64,000 bases of DNA. It comes from Halomonas salipaludis. GTDB lineage: Bacteria; Pseudomonadota; Gammaproteobacteria; Pseudomonadales; Halomonadaceae. The stretch lies in NCBI RefSeq assembly GCF_002286975.1, contig NZ_NSKB01000003.1, positions 1-64,000 on the forward strand, read 5' to 3'. Shown piece after piece: positions 27,244 through 39,258 of the stretch. The notes under the pieces are model-generated. The model was not told the DNA's origin. It saw only the letters and a program-made list of their open reading frames with translations, and ran no database searches. The translations under genes and the position numbers were made by a program. How positions within the stretch are numbered: the stretch's first letter is position 1; each line of letters begins with the position of its first letter.

Positions 27244-28263
27244 ATGACCCATTGGAACCTCGCCCTGGACATGGCCCAGCGGTTACGTGGGCATTGGCGG
27301 CGCAGCCTGCGCGTGCCGCTGCAGGGACGCCGTGCGATCCTGGTGCTGCACCGGGTACTGCCCGATGAAGCCGCCGCCCGGCTGCCACATCGCGCGCCCT
27401 ACTGCCTCGGCCCGGAGAGCTTCAAGCACCTGCTGATGTCGCTGGTCGAGGTATCGCGCATCGTCTGTCTCGACACCGCCTTGAAGCCCCACCACGACCC
27501 GCGCGCCTGCATCGCCCTGACCTTCGACGACGGCTGGCGTGACAACGCCGAGGTCGCCGCACCGCTGCTCGAGCACTACGCCCTGCCGGCCAGCATCTTC
27601 GTTACCACCGGCCTGCTCGGCCGCCCGCGCGGCGTATGGTGGGAAGTGATCGGCGAGGGGCTATGGCAAGGCCGCGCGACCCAGCGCATCCACGACGCCC
27701 TCTGCGACGCCGGGCTGCCGGCGCCACCGCTGCCCCCGGCCCATCCCGGTCACGCCTATAGCGAAGCCCTACTGGGTTACCTGACCCAGCTGCGACAGTA
27801 CGACCCGCTGACGGTCAACGCCACGGCCGAAGCGCTCTACCCCGACCTCGACCAGCCGCCGCACGGTCTCGACCCGTTCAGCGTCAGGCGTCTGGAGCAC
27901 GGCGGGCTATTTCGCTTCGGCGCCCACGGCGTGCTGTCGGAGTCGCTGGAGCCGCTCAGCGATGCCCGGGTCTGCTGGCATATTCGCCGCTCCCGCGACG
28001 ACCTGGCAAGACTCTGCCAGGCGCCACTGGAGGCCTTCGCCTACCCCGACGAGCAACCCTCGGCGCGGCTGCGGCGCCTGGCCCGCCGCTGCGGCGTGCG
28101 CCAGGCGCTGGCCGGGCGCGGCGGCTGGCTGGTCCCGCAGCTCGACCCCCTGGCGATCCCGCGCATCCCCATCAGCCAGCCGGTGGCCCAAAGCCCCGGG
28201 CGACTCTACGACTGGCTGCTGAGCAGCTGGCAGCCCATCGATGTCCGTGCCACCGTGAACTGA
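27244..28263 (+). CDS. Polysaccharide deacetylase (NodB/CE4-type) family protein
   Basis: 339 residues. The CE4 domain begins near residue 35 (ILVLHRVLPDE); motif 1 is ALTFDDGWRDN with the catalytic base and metal Asp, motif 2 is RFGAHGVLSESL (H-x-L type with the metal His), and a later FAYPDEQPS is motif 3-like. Members remove acetyl groups from sugar polymers. No signal peptide is evident, although the N-terminus is amphipathic and basic. GGAGG lies 6 bases before ATG 27244. Its pairing with a glycosyltransferase-like gene suggests envelope glycan work. Confidence 0.85.
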   Translation: MTHWNLALDMAQRLRGHWRRSLRVPLQGRRAILVLHRVLPDEAAARLPHRAPYCLGPESFKHLLMSLVEVSRIVCLDTALKPHHDPRACIALTFDDGWRDNAEVAAPLLEHYALPASIFVTTGLLGRPRGVWWEVIGEGLWQGRATQRIHDALCDAGLPAPPLPPAHPGHAYSEALLGYLTQLRQYDPLTVNATAEALYPDLDQPPHGLDPFSVRRLEHGGLFRFGAHGVLSESLEPLSDARVCWHIRRSRDDLARLCQAPLEAFAYPDEQPSARLRRLARRCGVRQALAGRGGWLVPQLDPLAIPRIPISQPVAQSPGRLYDWLLSSWQPIDVRATVN

Positions 28264-28359
28264 GAGACGGCACACCCGCCGGGCGCAGCGTAGTCTGCCA
28301 TTTCATACCCAGACCTCCAGCGCCTCTTCTATAGTGAAGTTTCACGTGGAGGATTCCTG

Positions 28360-29829
28360 ATGCCTGTATTCGCCCAGCCCTCTCTATGCCCGTCCCACGG
28401 CGGGCATGCCACTGGCGCCTGCCTGTGCGGATCGCCGCTGCTGCAACGCTTTCATGAGCGCATCATGGCCGATCTTACCCGGCGCCAGTTTCTCGGCGGC
28501 AGCGCCGCCGTCATGGCGCTGTTTGCAGGACTGCGGACGCCCAGCGTGATTGGCGCCCAGCCGCGTGGTAACGGTCCCCCCATTCTGCTGACCAACCTGC
28601 GGCTGTTCGATGGCAGCGGTGCGCCACTGCGCGATGATGTCTCGATACGGGTCGACGCGGGGCGCATTCAGGAAATCCTGCCGGCCCAGGCGGAAACCGG
28701 GGAAGTAGAACGTATCGACTGCGGCGGACGGGTGGTGATGCCGGGGCTGATCGATGCCCATTGGCATGCCACCCTGGCGGCCATCACCCAGACCACGGCA
28801 ATGACCGCCGACCCGGGCTACGTGCACCTGGTGGCTGCCCAGGAGGCGGAGCGCACGCTGCTGCGCGGCTTCACCACCGTGCGCGACGTAGGAGGTCCGG
28901 CGTTCGCCTTGAAGCGCGCCATCGACGAGGGCATCGTCCACGGCCCGCGCATCTTTCCTGCCGGCGCCATGATCTCGCAGACCTCCGGCCACGGCGATTT
29001 TCGTATGCGCCACGAGATACCGCGAGGCACGACCACGCCACTCAGCGCTGGCGAGCTGATGGGCGTGAGCGCCATCGCCGACGGCGAAGCGGAAGTGCTG
29101 CAACGCACCCGCGAGCAGCTGATGCTGGGCGCCTCGCAGATCAAGCTGATGGCCGGCGGCGGCGTTGCCTCGAGCTACGATCCGCTCGACAGCACCCAGT
29201 TCTCCGAGCGTGAACTACGCGCCGCGGTAGAGGCAGCCGATGATTGGGGGACCTACGCAACGGCGCATGTCTATACGCCGCGCGGCATTCAGCGCGCCAT
29301 CTCGGCCGGGGTGAAATCCATCGAGCATGGCCAGCTGGCCGACGAGGACAGCGTGCGGATGATGGCCGACGAAGGCACCTGGTGGAGCCTGCAGCCCTTC
29401 CTGCAGGACGAGGACGCCAACGTCTACCCCGATGCCGAGCGTCGCGAGAGCCAGCGTCAGGTGGCCGAGGGAACGCTGCGTGCCTACGAGATGGCCCAGC
29501 GCTTCGGCATTAAGACCGCCTGGGGCACCGACATTCTGTTCAGTCCCCAGAACACGCCCAGCCAGGGCCGGCAGCTGGCCAAGCTGACCCGCTTCTACGC
29601 GCCCCTCGACGTGCTGGCCATGGCGACCGGCAGCAATGCCGAGCTGCTGGCGCTGTCGGGGCCCCGCAACCCCTACCCGGGTCAGCTGGGGCGACTCATA
29701 CCGGGTGCCCTGGCAGACCTGCTGGTGGTCGACGGCGACCCCAACGCGAGCCTCGACTTTCTCGATGACCCTGAGCGCAACCTGCGCCTGATCATGAAGG
29801 ATGGCCGCATCTACAAGGACTCCCTATGA
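28360..29829 (+). CDS. Amidohydrolase (imidazolonepropionase-like) with Tat motif
   Basis: 489-residue metal-dependent hydrolase. Residues 1-35 carry a Cys-rich leader (CPSHGGHATGACLCG) ahead of a twin-arginine motif TRRQFLGGSAAVMALFAGL, suggesting export in folded form. The catalytic domain has the metal HxH in LIDAHWHAT, Lys in SQIKLMAGGG, His in TAHVYTPRG and IEHGQL, and Asp in WGTDILF. I keep ATG 28360 because GGAGG stands 7 bases upstream, while ATG 28465 (directly before the RR motif) has a poor ribosome site. It overlaps the next gene by 4 bases. Substrate unknown; relatives hydrolyse peptide-like or lactone bonds. Confidence 0.88.
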   Translation: MPVFAQPSLCPSHGGHATGACLCGSPLLQRFHERIMADLTRRQFLGGSAAVMALFAGLRTPSVIGAQPRGNGPPILLTNLRLFDGSGAPLRDDVSIRVDAGRIQEILPAQAETGEVERIDCGGRVVMPGLIDAHWHATLAAITQTTAMTADPGYVHLVAAQEAERTLLRGFTTVRDVGGPAFALKRAIDEGIVHGPRIFPAGAMISQTSGHGDFRMRHEIPRGTTTPLSAGELMGVSAIADGEAEVLQRTREQLMLGASQIKLMAGGGVASSYDPLDSTQFSERELRAAVEAADDWGTYATAHVYTPRGIQRAISAGVKSIEHGQLADEDSVRMMADEGTWWSLQPFLQDEDANVYPDAERRESQRQVAEGTLRAYEMAQRFGIKTAWGTDILFSPQNTPSQGRQLAKLTRFYAPLDVLAMATGSNAELLALSGPRNPYPGQLGRLIPGALADLLVVDGDPNASLDFLDDPERNLRLIMKDGRIYKDSL

Positions 29830-30551
29830 AGACTCGCCTGCTGGTTGCCGTGCTGCTCACAGGCATCTTCTCGGCAACCGTCGCGGCCGATACCTGGCGC
29901 GGCCAGGTGACGCCCTATGTGTGGATGCCGAGCCTGGCCGGCGACATCCGCCCCACGTCCAGCGCGCCGACGCTAAGCACCCGGCAATCCTTTGGCGATA
30001 TCCTCGATGAGCTGGACGCGGCGTTCTTCCTGCACGCCACCGCGCGACGCGATCGCCTGGTGCTGTTCGGCGATATCTCGCACGCCTCCTTGAGCACCAG
30101 CGCCAGCCTGGCGCCAGGCGTGAGCATCGAGGGGCGGGCGCGGCAGACATCGTTGACGGCAGCGGCCGGCTATCAGGTCGTGCAAGCGCCGGACCTCTCC
30201 GTCGACCTGCTCGCCGGTGCGCGGTTATGGCGAGCCCGGGCGTCGGTAGACGTACCGGCGCTCGGCCTGAGCGCCGCCGAGTCCGAGCGCTGGGTCGACC
30301 CGCTGCTGGCCGCCAGGCTGCGCAGCGACTTCACCGCGGACTGGTCGGCGATTGTGTATGCCGACGTCGGCGGCTTCGGCGTCGGCTCCGACGCGACCTG
30401 GCAAGCGGTGGGTAGCCTCAACTACCGGCTCAACGATGCGCTATACCTCTCCGCCGGCTATCGCCACCTGGAGCTTCGCTACGAGGATAACGGCACCCGG
30501 CTGGATATCGAGATGAGCGGCCCCTTGCTGGGCGCTACCTGGCGCTTCTAG
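29826..30551 (+). CDS. Probable outer-membrane beta-barrel protein
   Basis: 241 residues with signal peptide KTRLLVAVLLTGIFSATVAA and no hydrophobic helices afterwards. The mature part alternates polar and apolar residues, with repeated aromatic-flanked strands and a C-terminal GPLLGATWRF; a terminal Phe with Tyr/Trp nearby is the BAM recognition pattern. Strand-like segments such as SLNYRLNDALYLSAGYRHLELRYE support a barrel of about eight strands. It starts within the amidohydrolase stop (ATGA), so the two are coupled and probably share a substrate route. Function unknown. Confidence 0.72.
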   Translation: MKTRLLVAVLLTGIFSATVAADTWRGQVTPYVWMPSLAGDIRPTSSAPTLSTRQSFGDILDELDAAFFLHATARRDRLVLFGDISHASLSTSASLAPGVSIEGRARQTSLTAAAGYQVVQAPDLSVDLLAGARLWRARASVDVPALGLSAAESERWVDPLLAARLRSDFTADWSAIVYADVGGFGVGSDATWQAVGSLNYRLNDALYLSAGYRHLELRYEDNGTRLDIEMSGPLLGATWRF

Positions 30552-30719
30552 GCGTAATCCGCACACAGCCGGCCCCCTCTGGCGCCGGCCCCGCGCCATA
30601 GTGCTATTACCCCGCGCGCCGAGTCTGTACAATGCGCCACCAACCTTCCCTACCCCGCGCCTAGGGTACGTTACAAGACCGTGTACATAGGTGCGTACAT
30701 AAAGACGAGCTACAACCCT

Positions 30720-32555
<1,836 letters not shown>

Positions 32556-32583
32556 TCGGCCCAAGCCACTCGCCAGGCATCGA

Positions 32584-32607
32584 GCCCACCCTCGCGGTGG
32601 GCTTTTT
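32584..32607 (+). terminator. Terminator after typA
   Basis: GCCCACC, loop CTCGC, GGTGGGC, then TTTTT; 28 bases past the stop. Confidence 0.9.
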
Positions 32608-32616
32608 CATGCCCGG

Positions 32617-33216
32617 CTATTCGTAGGTCACCACCAGGAAGGCCAGCAGCGGCGTATCGCCGACGTTCTCGATGGTGTGCTCGACATCGGCGTGATAGTG
32701 CGCCGAGTCGCCCTGGCCGAGTTCACAGCGGTGGCTGCCCGATGCCACCCGCGCCTGGCCCTGGGTAATGCTCAGCAGCTCGCGGGTACCCTCGAAGTGG
32801 GCGGCGCTGTGCAGGCGGGCGTGGGGCGCCAGCCACAGCTCGTAGCACTCCATGCGCTTCTCCAGGTGCAGCGGCGAGAGGGTGCGGATACGGCACTCCT
32901 GGTCATCGCGGAACAGCTGACTGGCATCGTCGCTGCGCACCACGTCGATGCGCGATGCCGCCCACGGCTGGTCGACCAGCTCGCCGATATTAAGCCCGAA
33001 CGCCTGGGCGATACGCAGCGTCACCGCCAGGGTCGGATTGGCGCGGCCGCGCTCGATCTGGCTCAGCATCGAACGGCTGACCCCGGAGGCCGCCGCCAGC
33101 TGCTCCAGGGTCATCTGGCGCTTCTTGCGCAGCTCGGTCACCCGGCTCGACAGCACCTGGCTGCCGAGATCGCCGCTGGCGTGGGCGCCGCTTTCACTCT
33201 CATGCATTTGCGTCAT
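32617..33216 (-). CDS. XRE-family regulator with C-terminal cupin domain
   Basis: 199 residues: a flexible N-tail (1-25), an XRE helix-turn-helix (about 28-82) reading RVTELRKKRQMTLEQLAAAS and SMLSQIERGRANPTLAVTLR, and a cupin sensor domain (about 105-199) with AHFEGTRELLSITQGQARV and GDSAHYHADVEHTIEN. This architecture controls amino acid or amine catabolism in many proteobacteria. It is divergent from tdh-kbl across 128 bases with three phased repeats, so it very probably regulates threonine degradation. Ligand unknown. Confidence 0.9.
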   Translation of the reverse strand: MTQMHESESGAHASGDLGSQVLSSRVTELRKKRQMTLEQLAAASGVSRSMLSQIERGRANPTLAVTLRIAQAFGLNIGELVDQPWAASRIDVVRSDDASQLFRDDQECRIRTLSPLHLEKRMECYELWLAPHARLHSAAHFEGTRELLSITQGQARVASGSHRCELGQGDSAHYHADVEHTIENVGDTPLLAFLVVTYE

Positions 33217-33250
33217 GGCCTACACTAAAATCCCATATCCAGGAAAAAAG

Positions 33251-33299
33251 TCTTGCATACGAGAAATCGTCTGCAATACTGGAATTAATTCTTGCATAG
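33251..33299. promoter_or_regulatory. Triple phased repeat, candidate operator of the XRE-cupin regulator
   Basis: TCTTGCATAC at 33251, TCTGCAATAC at 33270 and TCTTGCATAG at 33290. Steps of 19 and 20 bases (two helical turns) put the same face of DNA forward, in the regulator-tdh gap. Confidence 0.65.
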
Positions 33300-33344
33300 T
33301 AAACCTCCTGGCGCGATAGGCCAGCCTGATAACAAGGAGACTCC

Positions 33345-34370
33345 ATGAAAGCACTGGTCAAAAAGGACGCCGCGCCGGGACTCTGGCTCGACGACGTGCC
33401 GATCCCCGAGGTGGGTATCAACGACGTGCTGATCAAGGTCAAGCGCAGCGCCATCTGCGGCACCGACGTGCACATCTACAAGTGGGACAGCTGGGCGCAG
33501 AAGACCATCCCCACGCCGATGGTGGTGGGCCATGAGTTCGTCGGCGAGATCGTCGAGGTGGGCTCCAACGTCAACGACTTCCACCCCGGGCAGATCGTCT
33601 CCGGCGAAGGCCACGTGGTGTGCGGGCGCTGCCGCAACTGCCTGGCCGGGCGCCGCCACCTGTGCGCCCACACCAGCGGCGTGGGGGTCAACCGCCCCGG
33701 GGCCTTCGCCGAGTACCTGGTGCTGCCGATGTCCAACGTCTGGGAGCATAAGCCAGGCATCGATCTCGACGTGGCGGCGATCTTCGACCCGCTGGGCAAC
33801 GCGGTGCACACCGCACTGCAGTTCGACCTGCTGGGCGAGGACGTGCTGATCACCGGCGCCGGGCCGATCGGCGCCATGGCTGCGGCGGTGTGCCGCCATG
33901 CCGGCGCCCGCCACGTGGTGGTCACCGACCTCAACCCCGGTCGCCTGGCGCTGGCCAAGCGCCTCGGCGCCACCCGCACGGTAGACGTGCGCCATGAGAG
34001 CCTCGCCGAGGTGCAGCGCGATCTGGGGCTGACCGAGGGCTTCGACGTCGGCCTCGAGATGTCGGGCAGCCCGGCCGCGTTCCGCGACATGCTGGCCAAC
34101 ATGTGCCACGGCGGCAAGGTCTCGATGCTGGGCATTCCCAGCGAGGAGATCGCCATCGATTGGAACACCGTGATCTTCAACATGCTCACCATCAAGGGTA
34201 TCTATGGGCGCGAGATGTACGAGACCTGGTACAAGATGTCGGTGATGATCGAATCGGGGCTCGACATCTCGCCGGTGATCACCCATCGGCTGCCCTACAC
34301 CGAGTTCCAGCAGGGCTTCGATGCCATGCTGTCGGGAGACGCCAGCAAGGTCATCTTGAACTGGGAGTGA
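33345..34370 (+). CDS. tdh: L-threonine 3-dehydrogenase
   Basis: Zinc MDR-family enzyme oxidising L-threonine with NAD to 2-amino-3-ketobutyrate. 341 residues, E. coli Tdh length. Catalytic zinc Cys is in [13 protein letters not shown], His-Glu in [10 protein letters not shown], and structural zinc cysteines in [15 protein letters not shown]. The coenzyme motif is [20 protein letters not shown] precedes ATG 33345. The product is unstable and is passed to Kbl, encoded 3 bases downstream. Confidence 0.97.
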   Translation: MKALVKKDAAPGLWLDDVPIPEVGINDVLIKVKRSAICGTDVHIYKWDSWAQKTIPTPMVVGHEFVGEIVEVGSNVNDFHPGQIVSGEGHVVCGRCRNCLAGRRHLCAHTSGVGVNRPGAFAEYLVLPMSNVWEHKPGIDLDVAAIFDPLGNAVHTALQFDLLGEDVLITGAGPIGAMAAAVCRHAGARHVVVTDLNPGRLALAKRLGATRTVDVRHESLAEVQRDLGLTEGFDVGLEMSGSPAAFRDMLANMCHGGKVSMLGIPSEEIAIDWNTVIFNMLTIKGIYGREMYETWYKMSVMIESGLDISPVITHRLPYTEFQQGFDAMLSGDASKVILNWE

Positions 34371-34373
34371 CAC

Positions 34374-35561
34374 ATGTACAGCGAATTTCAGGATCACCTG
34401 CAGCGCGAGCTCGAGGCCATCGAGTCGGCCGGCCTGACCAAGCACGAGCGGCCGCTGACCTCGGCCCAGGGCGCGCGTATCGGCACGCCCCAGGGCGAGA
34501 TGCTCAACCTGTGTGCCAACAACTATCTCGGGCTCGCCCAGCACCCTGAGGTCGCCGCGGCGGCCAGAGTCGGCCTCGATGAGTGGGGCTACGGCCTGGC
34601 CTCGGTGCGCTTCATCTGTGGCACCCAGCGCCTGCACCAGCGGCTCGAGCATGCGCTGAGCGAGTTCCTGCGCAGCGAGGAAACCATCCTCTATCCGTCC
34701 TGCTTCGACGCCAACGGCGGGCTGTTCGAGACCCTGCTCGGCCCCGAGGATGCGGTGATCTCCGACGCCCTCAACCACGCCAGCATCATCGACGGCGTGC
34801 GGCTGTGCAAGGCCAAGCGCTACCGCTATCGCAACCGCGACATGGCCGACCTCGAGGCGCAGCTCGAGGCCGCCCGGCGCGACGGCGCGCGCTTCATCAT
34901 GATCACCACCGACGGGGTGTTCTCGATGGACGGCTATATCGCCCCCCTCGACGAGATCTGCGACCTCGCCGAACGCTACGGCGCCCTGGTCCACGTCGAC
35001 GACTGCCATGCCACCGGCTTCATGGGCCAAGGCGGGCGCGGCACCCCTGAACACCATGGCTGCATCGAACGCGTCGACATCACCACCGGCACCCTGGGCA
35101 AGGCGCTGGGTGGCGCCAGCGGCGGCTATACCAGCGGCAGGCGCGAGATCGTCCAACTGCTGCGCCAGCGCTCGCGCCCCTACCTGTTCTCCAACAGCGT
35201 GGCGCCGCCGGTGGTCGCCGGCGCGCTCAAGGCGCTCGAACTGGCGGCCAACTCCAGCGAGCTACGCCAGCAGTTGGCCGACAATACGGTGTATTTCCGC
35301 GCCGGCCTCGAGCGCCTCGGCTTCGAGCTGCTGCCCGGCGAGCACCCCATTGTGCCGATCATGCTCCACGACGCCGCGCTGGCGGCACGCTTCGCCGATG
35401 CCATGCTCGAGCGCGGCATCTACGTCACCGCCTTCTCCTATCCGGTGGTGCCCAAGGGCCAGGCGCGCATTCGCACCCAGATGTCGGCGGCCTTCAGCCG
35501 CGACGATCTGGACACCGCACTCGATGCCTTTGCCAGTGTGAAACAACAGCTCGGCAACTGA
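34374..35561 (+). CDS. kbl: 2-amino-3-ketobutyrate CoA ligase (glycine C-acetyltransferase)
   Basis: PLP enzyme cleaving 2-amino-3-ketobutyrate with CoA to glycine and acetyl-CoA. 395 residues of the alpha-oxoamine synthase family: [72 protein letters not shown] and the Schiff-base Lys in [15 protein letters not shown]. The gene follows tdh by 3 bases, here in tdh-kbl order where E. coli has kbl-tdh. It ends at a strong terminator. Confidence 0.97.
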   Translation: MYSEFQDHLQRELEAIESAGLTKHERPLTSAQGARIGTPQGEMLNLCANNYLGLAQHPEVAAAARVGLDEWGYGLASVRFICGTQRLHQRLEHALSEFLRSEETILYPSCFDANGGLFETLLGPEDAVISDALNHASIIDGVRLCKAKRYRYRNRDMADLEAQLEAARRDGARFIMITTDGVFSMDGYIAPLDEICDLAERYGALVHVDDCHATGFMGQGGRGTPEHHGCIERVDITTGTLGKALGGASGGYTSGRREIVQLLRQRSRPYLFSNSVAPPVVAGALKALELAANSSELRQQLADNTVYFRAGLERLGFELLPGEHPIVPIMLHDAALAARFADAMLERGIYVTAFSYPVVPKGQARIRTQMSAAFSRDDLDTALDAFASVKQQLGN

Positions 35562-35604
35562 TGCACACCCCTCGTCGATCGCCGCGCGCCAGCGCAGCGT
35601 TGAA

Positions 35605-35629
35605 GCCCACCACCAAGGTGGGCTTTTTT
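35605..35629 (+). terminator. Terminator after kbl
   Basis: GCCCACC, loop ACCAA, GGTGGGC, then TTTTTT; 43 bases after the stop. Confidence 0.92.
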
Positions 35630-35692
35630 CGTGGCGTAGAAACCTGTCTACTCTTGGGGTGACAAACGCACGTTCGAGAGCGAGGCCAATCG

Positions 35693-36019
35693 ATGCACAA
35701 GCACGTGGAGTGGGACGCCCCGGGGCGCGATAGCGTCGCCGACCATTTTGCCAACCACCCGGAGCGCTACGTCGAGCCCGGCGCCGGCGACGTGCTCTCG
35801 GCGCGGCTCAACGGCATGGTGGTGCGCATCAAGGTCGCCGCCTACGTCGACGGCACCAGCATCGGCGACGTGGTGGCGTTGATCGACCCAGCCAACGGCG
35901 AGCGCATGAAGTCGTGCGGCAAGCTGGTACTCGGCGACACCGTACGCCTGCCCGACGCGGCGCGCGCCTTCGAGCCGCAGCCCAGCGACGACCCTGATCG
36001 GGACGACAGCGACGACTGA
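35693..36019 (+). CDS. Conserved-looking hypothetical protein
   Basis: 108 residues, no signal peptide or membrane segment. A compact central region DVLSARLNGMVVRIKVAAYV and GDVVALIDPANGERMKSCGK looks beta-rich; the tail DDPDRDDSDD is strongly acidic. I do not recognise the family. Codon use is like its neighbours. It stands alone between the kbl terminator and the NSS transporter. Confidence 0.65.
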   Translation: MHKHVEWDAPGRDSVADHFANHPERYVEPGAGDVLSARLNGMVVRIKVAAYVDGTSIGDVVALIDPANGERMKSCGKLVLGDTVRLPDAARAFEPQPSDDPDRDDSDD

Positions 36020-36163
36020 TGCCGCGGCGACCAACGCCCTCTTAACGAATGCGCCACAGGCGAGTAAACTCCGCGCTCGCCATGACTCTGTCATGCCGCG
36101 CCATCCCGCGTGCATGGCCACGATGGCTCACAAGGCCAATGTTCAAGCTTCAGGACACACAAC

Positions 36164-37606
36164 ATGAGTACGCATAACGTCTGGACGCACAAGGGCACCT
36201 TCCTGCTGGCCGCGGTCGGCTCGGCAGTAGGCCTTGGCAACCTGTGGCGCTTCCCCTACCTGACCGGTGAGAACGGCGGCGGCGCCTTCATCCTGGTCTA
36301 CGCCCTGACTATCTTTGCGGTGGGCATCCCGATCCTGATTGCCGAGACCATGCTCGGTCGCACCAGCCGCCGCAGTCCGATCATGGGCATGCGCCACCTG
36401 ACCAGAACCCACGGCACCTCGCGAGCCTGGGAGTCGATCGGCTGGCTGGGCGCCGCCTCGGCGTTCCTGATCCTGAGCTTCTATTCGGTCATCGCCGGCT
36501 GGGCCGTGCACTACACCGGCCAGATGTTCTCCGGCGCGCTGGTCGGCGCCGATGCCGAGACCATCGGCGCCGGCTTCGACGCCCTGTTGGCCTCGCCGGG
36601 GCTGCTGACCCTCTACCACACGGTCTTTATCATCGCCTCGGCGCTGATCGTCGGCATGGGCATCCACAAGGGCATCGAGAACGGCCTGCGCATCATCATG
36701 CCGGCGCTGTTCGCGATCCTGCTACTGGTGCTGTTCTACAGCATCGCCAATGGCGACATCGGTGCTGCCGCCACCTTCCTGTTCACCTTCAATATCGCCG
36801 ACCTGAGCCTCGAGGGCTGGCTGCAGGCCATGGGTCAGTCGTTCTTCACCCTGAGCCTCGGCATGGGCGCGATCATGGCCTACGGCGCCTACATGGCCAG
36901 CGAGGTGTCGCTGACCCGCACCGCCATTTCGGTGGCCTTCGTCGACACCGCGGTGGCCATGGTCGCCGGCCTGGCGATCTTCTCGCTGGTGTTCGGTGCC
37001 GGCCTCGAGACCGGCCAGGGCCCCGGCCTGATGTTCGTGACCCTGCCGCTGGCCTTCGCCGAGATGCCGCTCGGCGCGCTGGTCGGCGGGGTGTTCTTCA
37101 TCCTGGTGCTGGGCGCGGCGATCAGCTCGTCGATCTCGCTGATCGAGCCGGTGGCAGCGTTTCTGGTCGAGCGCTTCGACCTGACCCGCCCCAAGGCGGT
37201 GAGCCTGGTGACCCTGGGCGCCTGGCTGATGGGCCTGCTCACCGTGGTCAGCTTCAACGTCTGGGCCGAAGGCACCATCTTCCATACGCTGTTCGGGCGC
37301 AGTGCCTTCGACTTCATCGAGCTGCTGACCAATATCTTCATGCCGCTGGGCGGCCTGCTGATCGCGCTGTTCGCCGGCTGGGCGCTGACCCAGAGCGAGG
37401 TCATGAAGGAGCTGCGCACCAGCGACGGCTGGTTCAAGACCTGGCGCTTCCTGGTGCGCTTCGTGGCGCCGGCGGCGGTGTCGTTCGTGTTCCTGCGCAC
37501 CATTCCGCAGGTCGACGGCTATCTGATCCCCACGCTGGGTGCTATCGTCATCGTCGGCGCTTTCGCCGCCGGCCGCACCTTCCTGGTCGAGGGCAGCGCG
37601 CGCTGA
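36164..37606 (+). CDS. Sodium-dependent neurotransmitter-symporter family (NSS) transporter
   Basis: 480-residue inner-membrane symporter with about 12 helices. TM1 carries the sodium/substrate site AAVGSAVGLGNLWRFPYLTGENGGGAF, very like LeuT/MhsT/TnaT; the GxAISSSISLIEP-like block near residue 325 matches TM8. Members take up amino acids such as tryptophan, tyrosine or leucine with sodium. ATG 36164 begins the family N-terminus (the frame opens 18 codons earlier). Sodium coupling suits a halophile. Substrate cannot be read from sequence. Confidence 0.92.
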   Translation: MSTHNVWTHKGTFLLAAVGSAVGLGNLWRFPYLTGENGGGAFILVYALTIFAVGIPILIAETMLGRTSRRSPIMGMRHLTRTHGTSRAWESIGWLGAASAFLILSFYSVIAGWAVHYTGQMFSGALVGADAETIGAGFDALLASPGLLTLYHTVFIIASALIVGMGIHKGIENGLRIIMPALFAILLLVLFYSIANGDIGAAATFLFTFNIADLSLEGWLQAMGQSFFTLSLGMGAIMAYGAYMASEVSLTRTAISVAFVDTAVAMVAGLAIFSLVFGAGLETGQGPGLMFVTLPLAFAEMPLGALVGGVFFILVLGAAISSSISLIEPVAAFLVERFDLTRPKAVSLVTLGAWLMGLLTVVSFNVWAEGTIFHTLFGRSAFDFIELLTNIFMPLGGLLIALFAGWALTQSEVMKELRTSDGWFKTWRFLVRFVAPAAVSFVFLRTIPQVDGYLIPTLGAIVIVGAFAAGRTFLVEGSAR

Positions 37607-37612
37607 TCCCGC

Positions 37613-37639
37613 GGACGGCCACCGCAGGTGGCCGTCCGC
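37613..37639 (+). terminator. Hairpin after the NSS transporter gene
   Basis: CGGACGGCCACC, loop GCA, GGTGGCCGTCCG is a perfect 12-bp stem 6 bases after the stop. No T run; probably a 3' boundary hairpin, Rho-dependent end possible. Confidence 0.55.
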
Positions 37640-37683
37640 CCGGCGCCGCATGCCAATAACAACAGCTACTCGCGGGACACTTC

Positions 37684-38454
<771 letters not shown>

Positions 38455-38490
38455 GCCGCCGCATAGCGAACAATATCCAGGGAACCCACC

Positions 38491-39195
38491 ATGCCCCTAC
38501 TCGAAGCACGGGACGTTCACGGCGGCTACGGCGGCATGAACATCCTCAACGGCGTCGACATGAGCATCGAGGCCGATGAGATCGGCGTCATCGTCGGCCC
38601 CAACGGCGCCGGCAAGTCGACCATGCTCAAGGCGATCTTCGGCCTGCTGCAGGTCAACCAGGGCGAGATCCGCCTGCGCGGCGAGCCGATCACCAACCTC
38701 GCGCCCAACAAGCTGGTGCACTTGGGGATGGGCTTCGTGCCCCAGGAGAACAACATCTTCCCCAGCTTGAGCGTCGAGGAGAACCTCGAGATGGGCGCCT
38801 ATATCCGCCCGTCAGGCGTCAGCCGCATGCTCGAGCAGATCTACGACTTCTTTCCGCCGCTGCTGGAGAAGCGCCGCCAGCCCGCCGGCGAACTCTCCGG
38901 CGGCCAGCGCCAGATGGTCGCCATGGGCCGCGCGCTGATGGTCGAGCCCAGCGTGCTGCTGCTCGACGAGCCTACCGCCGGGCTGTCGCCGCTGTTCATG
39001 AACGAGATCTTCGAGCGGGTCAAGAAGATCAACGCCGCCGGGGTCGGCATCCTGATGGTCGAGCAGCACGCCAAGCAGGCGCTGGCGATTGCCCACAAGG
39101 GCTTCGTGCTGGCCGCCGGGCAGAACCGCTTTACCGATACCGGCGAAGCGCTGCTCAACGACCCCGACGTCGCCAAGAGCTTCCTGGGCGGCTGA
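38491..39195 (+). CDS. Branched-chain-type ABC transporter ATPase (LivF-like)
   Basis: 234 residues. Walker A VGPNGAGKST, Q-loop FVPQENNIFPSLSV, signature LSGGQRQMVAMGRAL, Walker B VLLLDEPTAGLSP and H-loop MVEQHAKQAL. It follows the first ATPase by 36 bases and has AGGGA before ATG 38491. LivF and LivG types form the heterodimeric motor of one importer. Confidence 0.95.
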   Translation: MPLLEARDVHGGYGGMNILNGVDMSIEADEIGVIVGPNGAGKSTMLKAIFGLLQVNQGEIRLRGEPITNLAPNKLVHLGMGFVPQENNIFPSLSVEENLEMGAYIRPSGVSRMLEQIYDFFPPLLEKRRQPAGELSGGQRQMVAMGRALMVEPSVLLLDEPTAGLSPLFMNEIFERVKKINAAGVGILMVEQHAKQALAIAHKGFVLAAGQNRFTDTGEALLNDPDVAKSFLGG

Positions 39196-39258
39196 TCGCC
39201 GCGACGACAAGACCGACACAAGAACAGTGGCCAGCGTGCCAACGCAGGAGATGTCGCT

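Noticed and set aside
33285-35156. 623-codon open frame antisense to tdh and kbl
   Set aside because: Same codon-bias shadow; tdh and kbl are full-length and typical.
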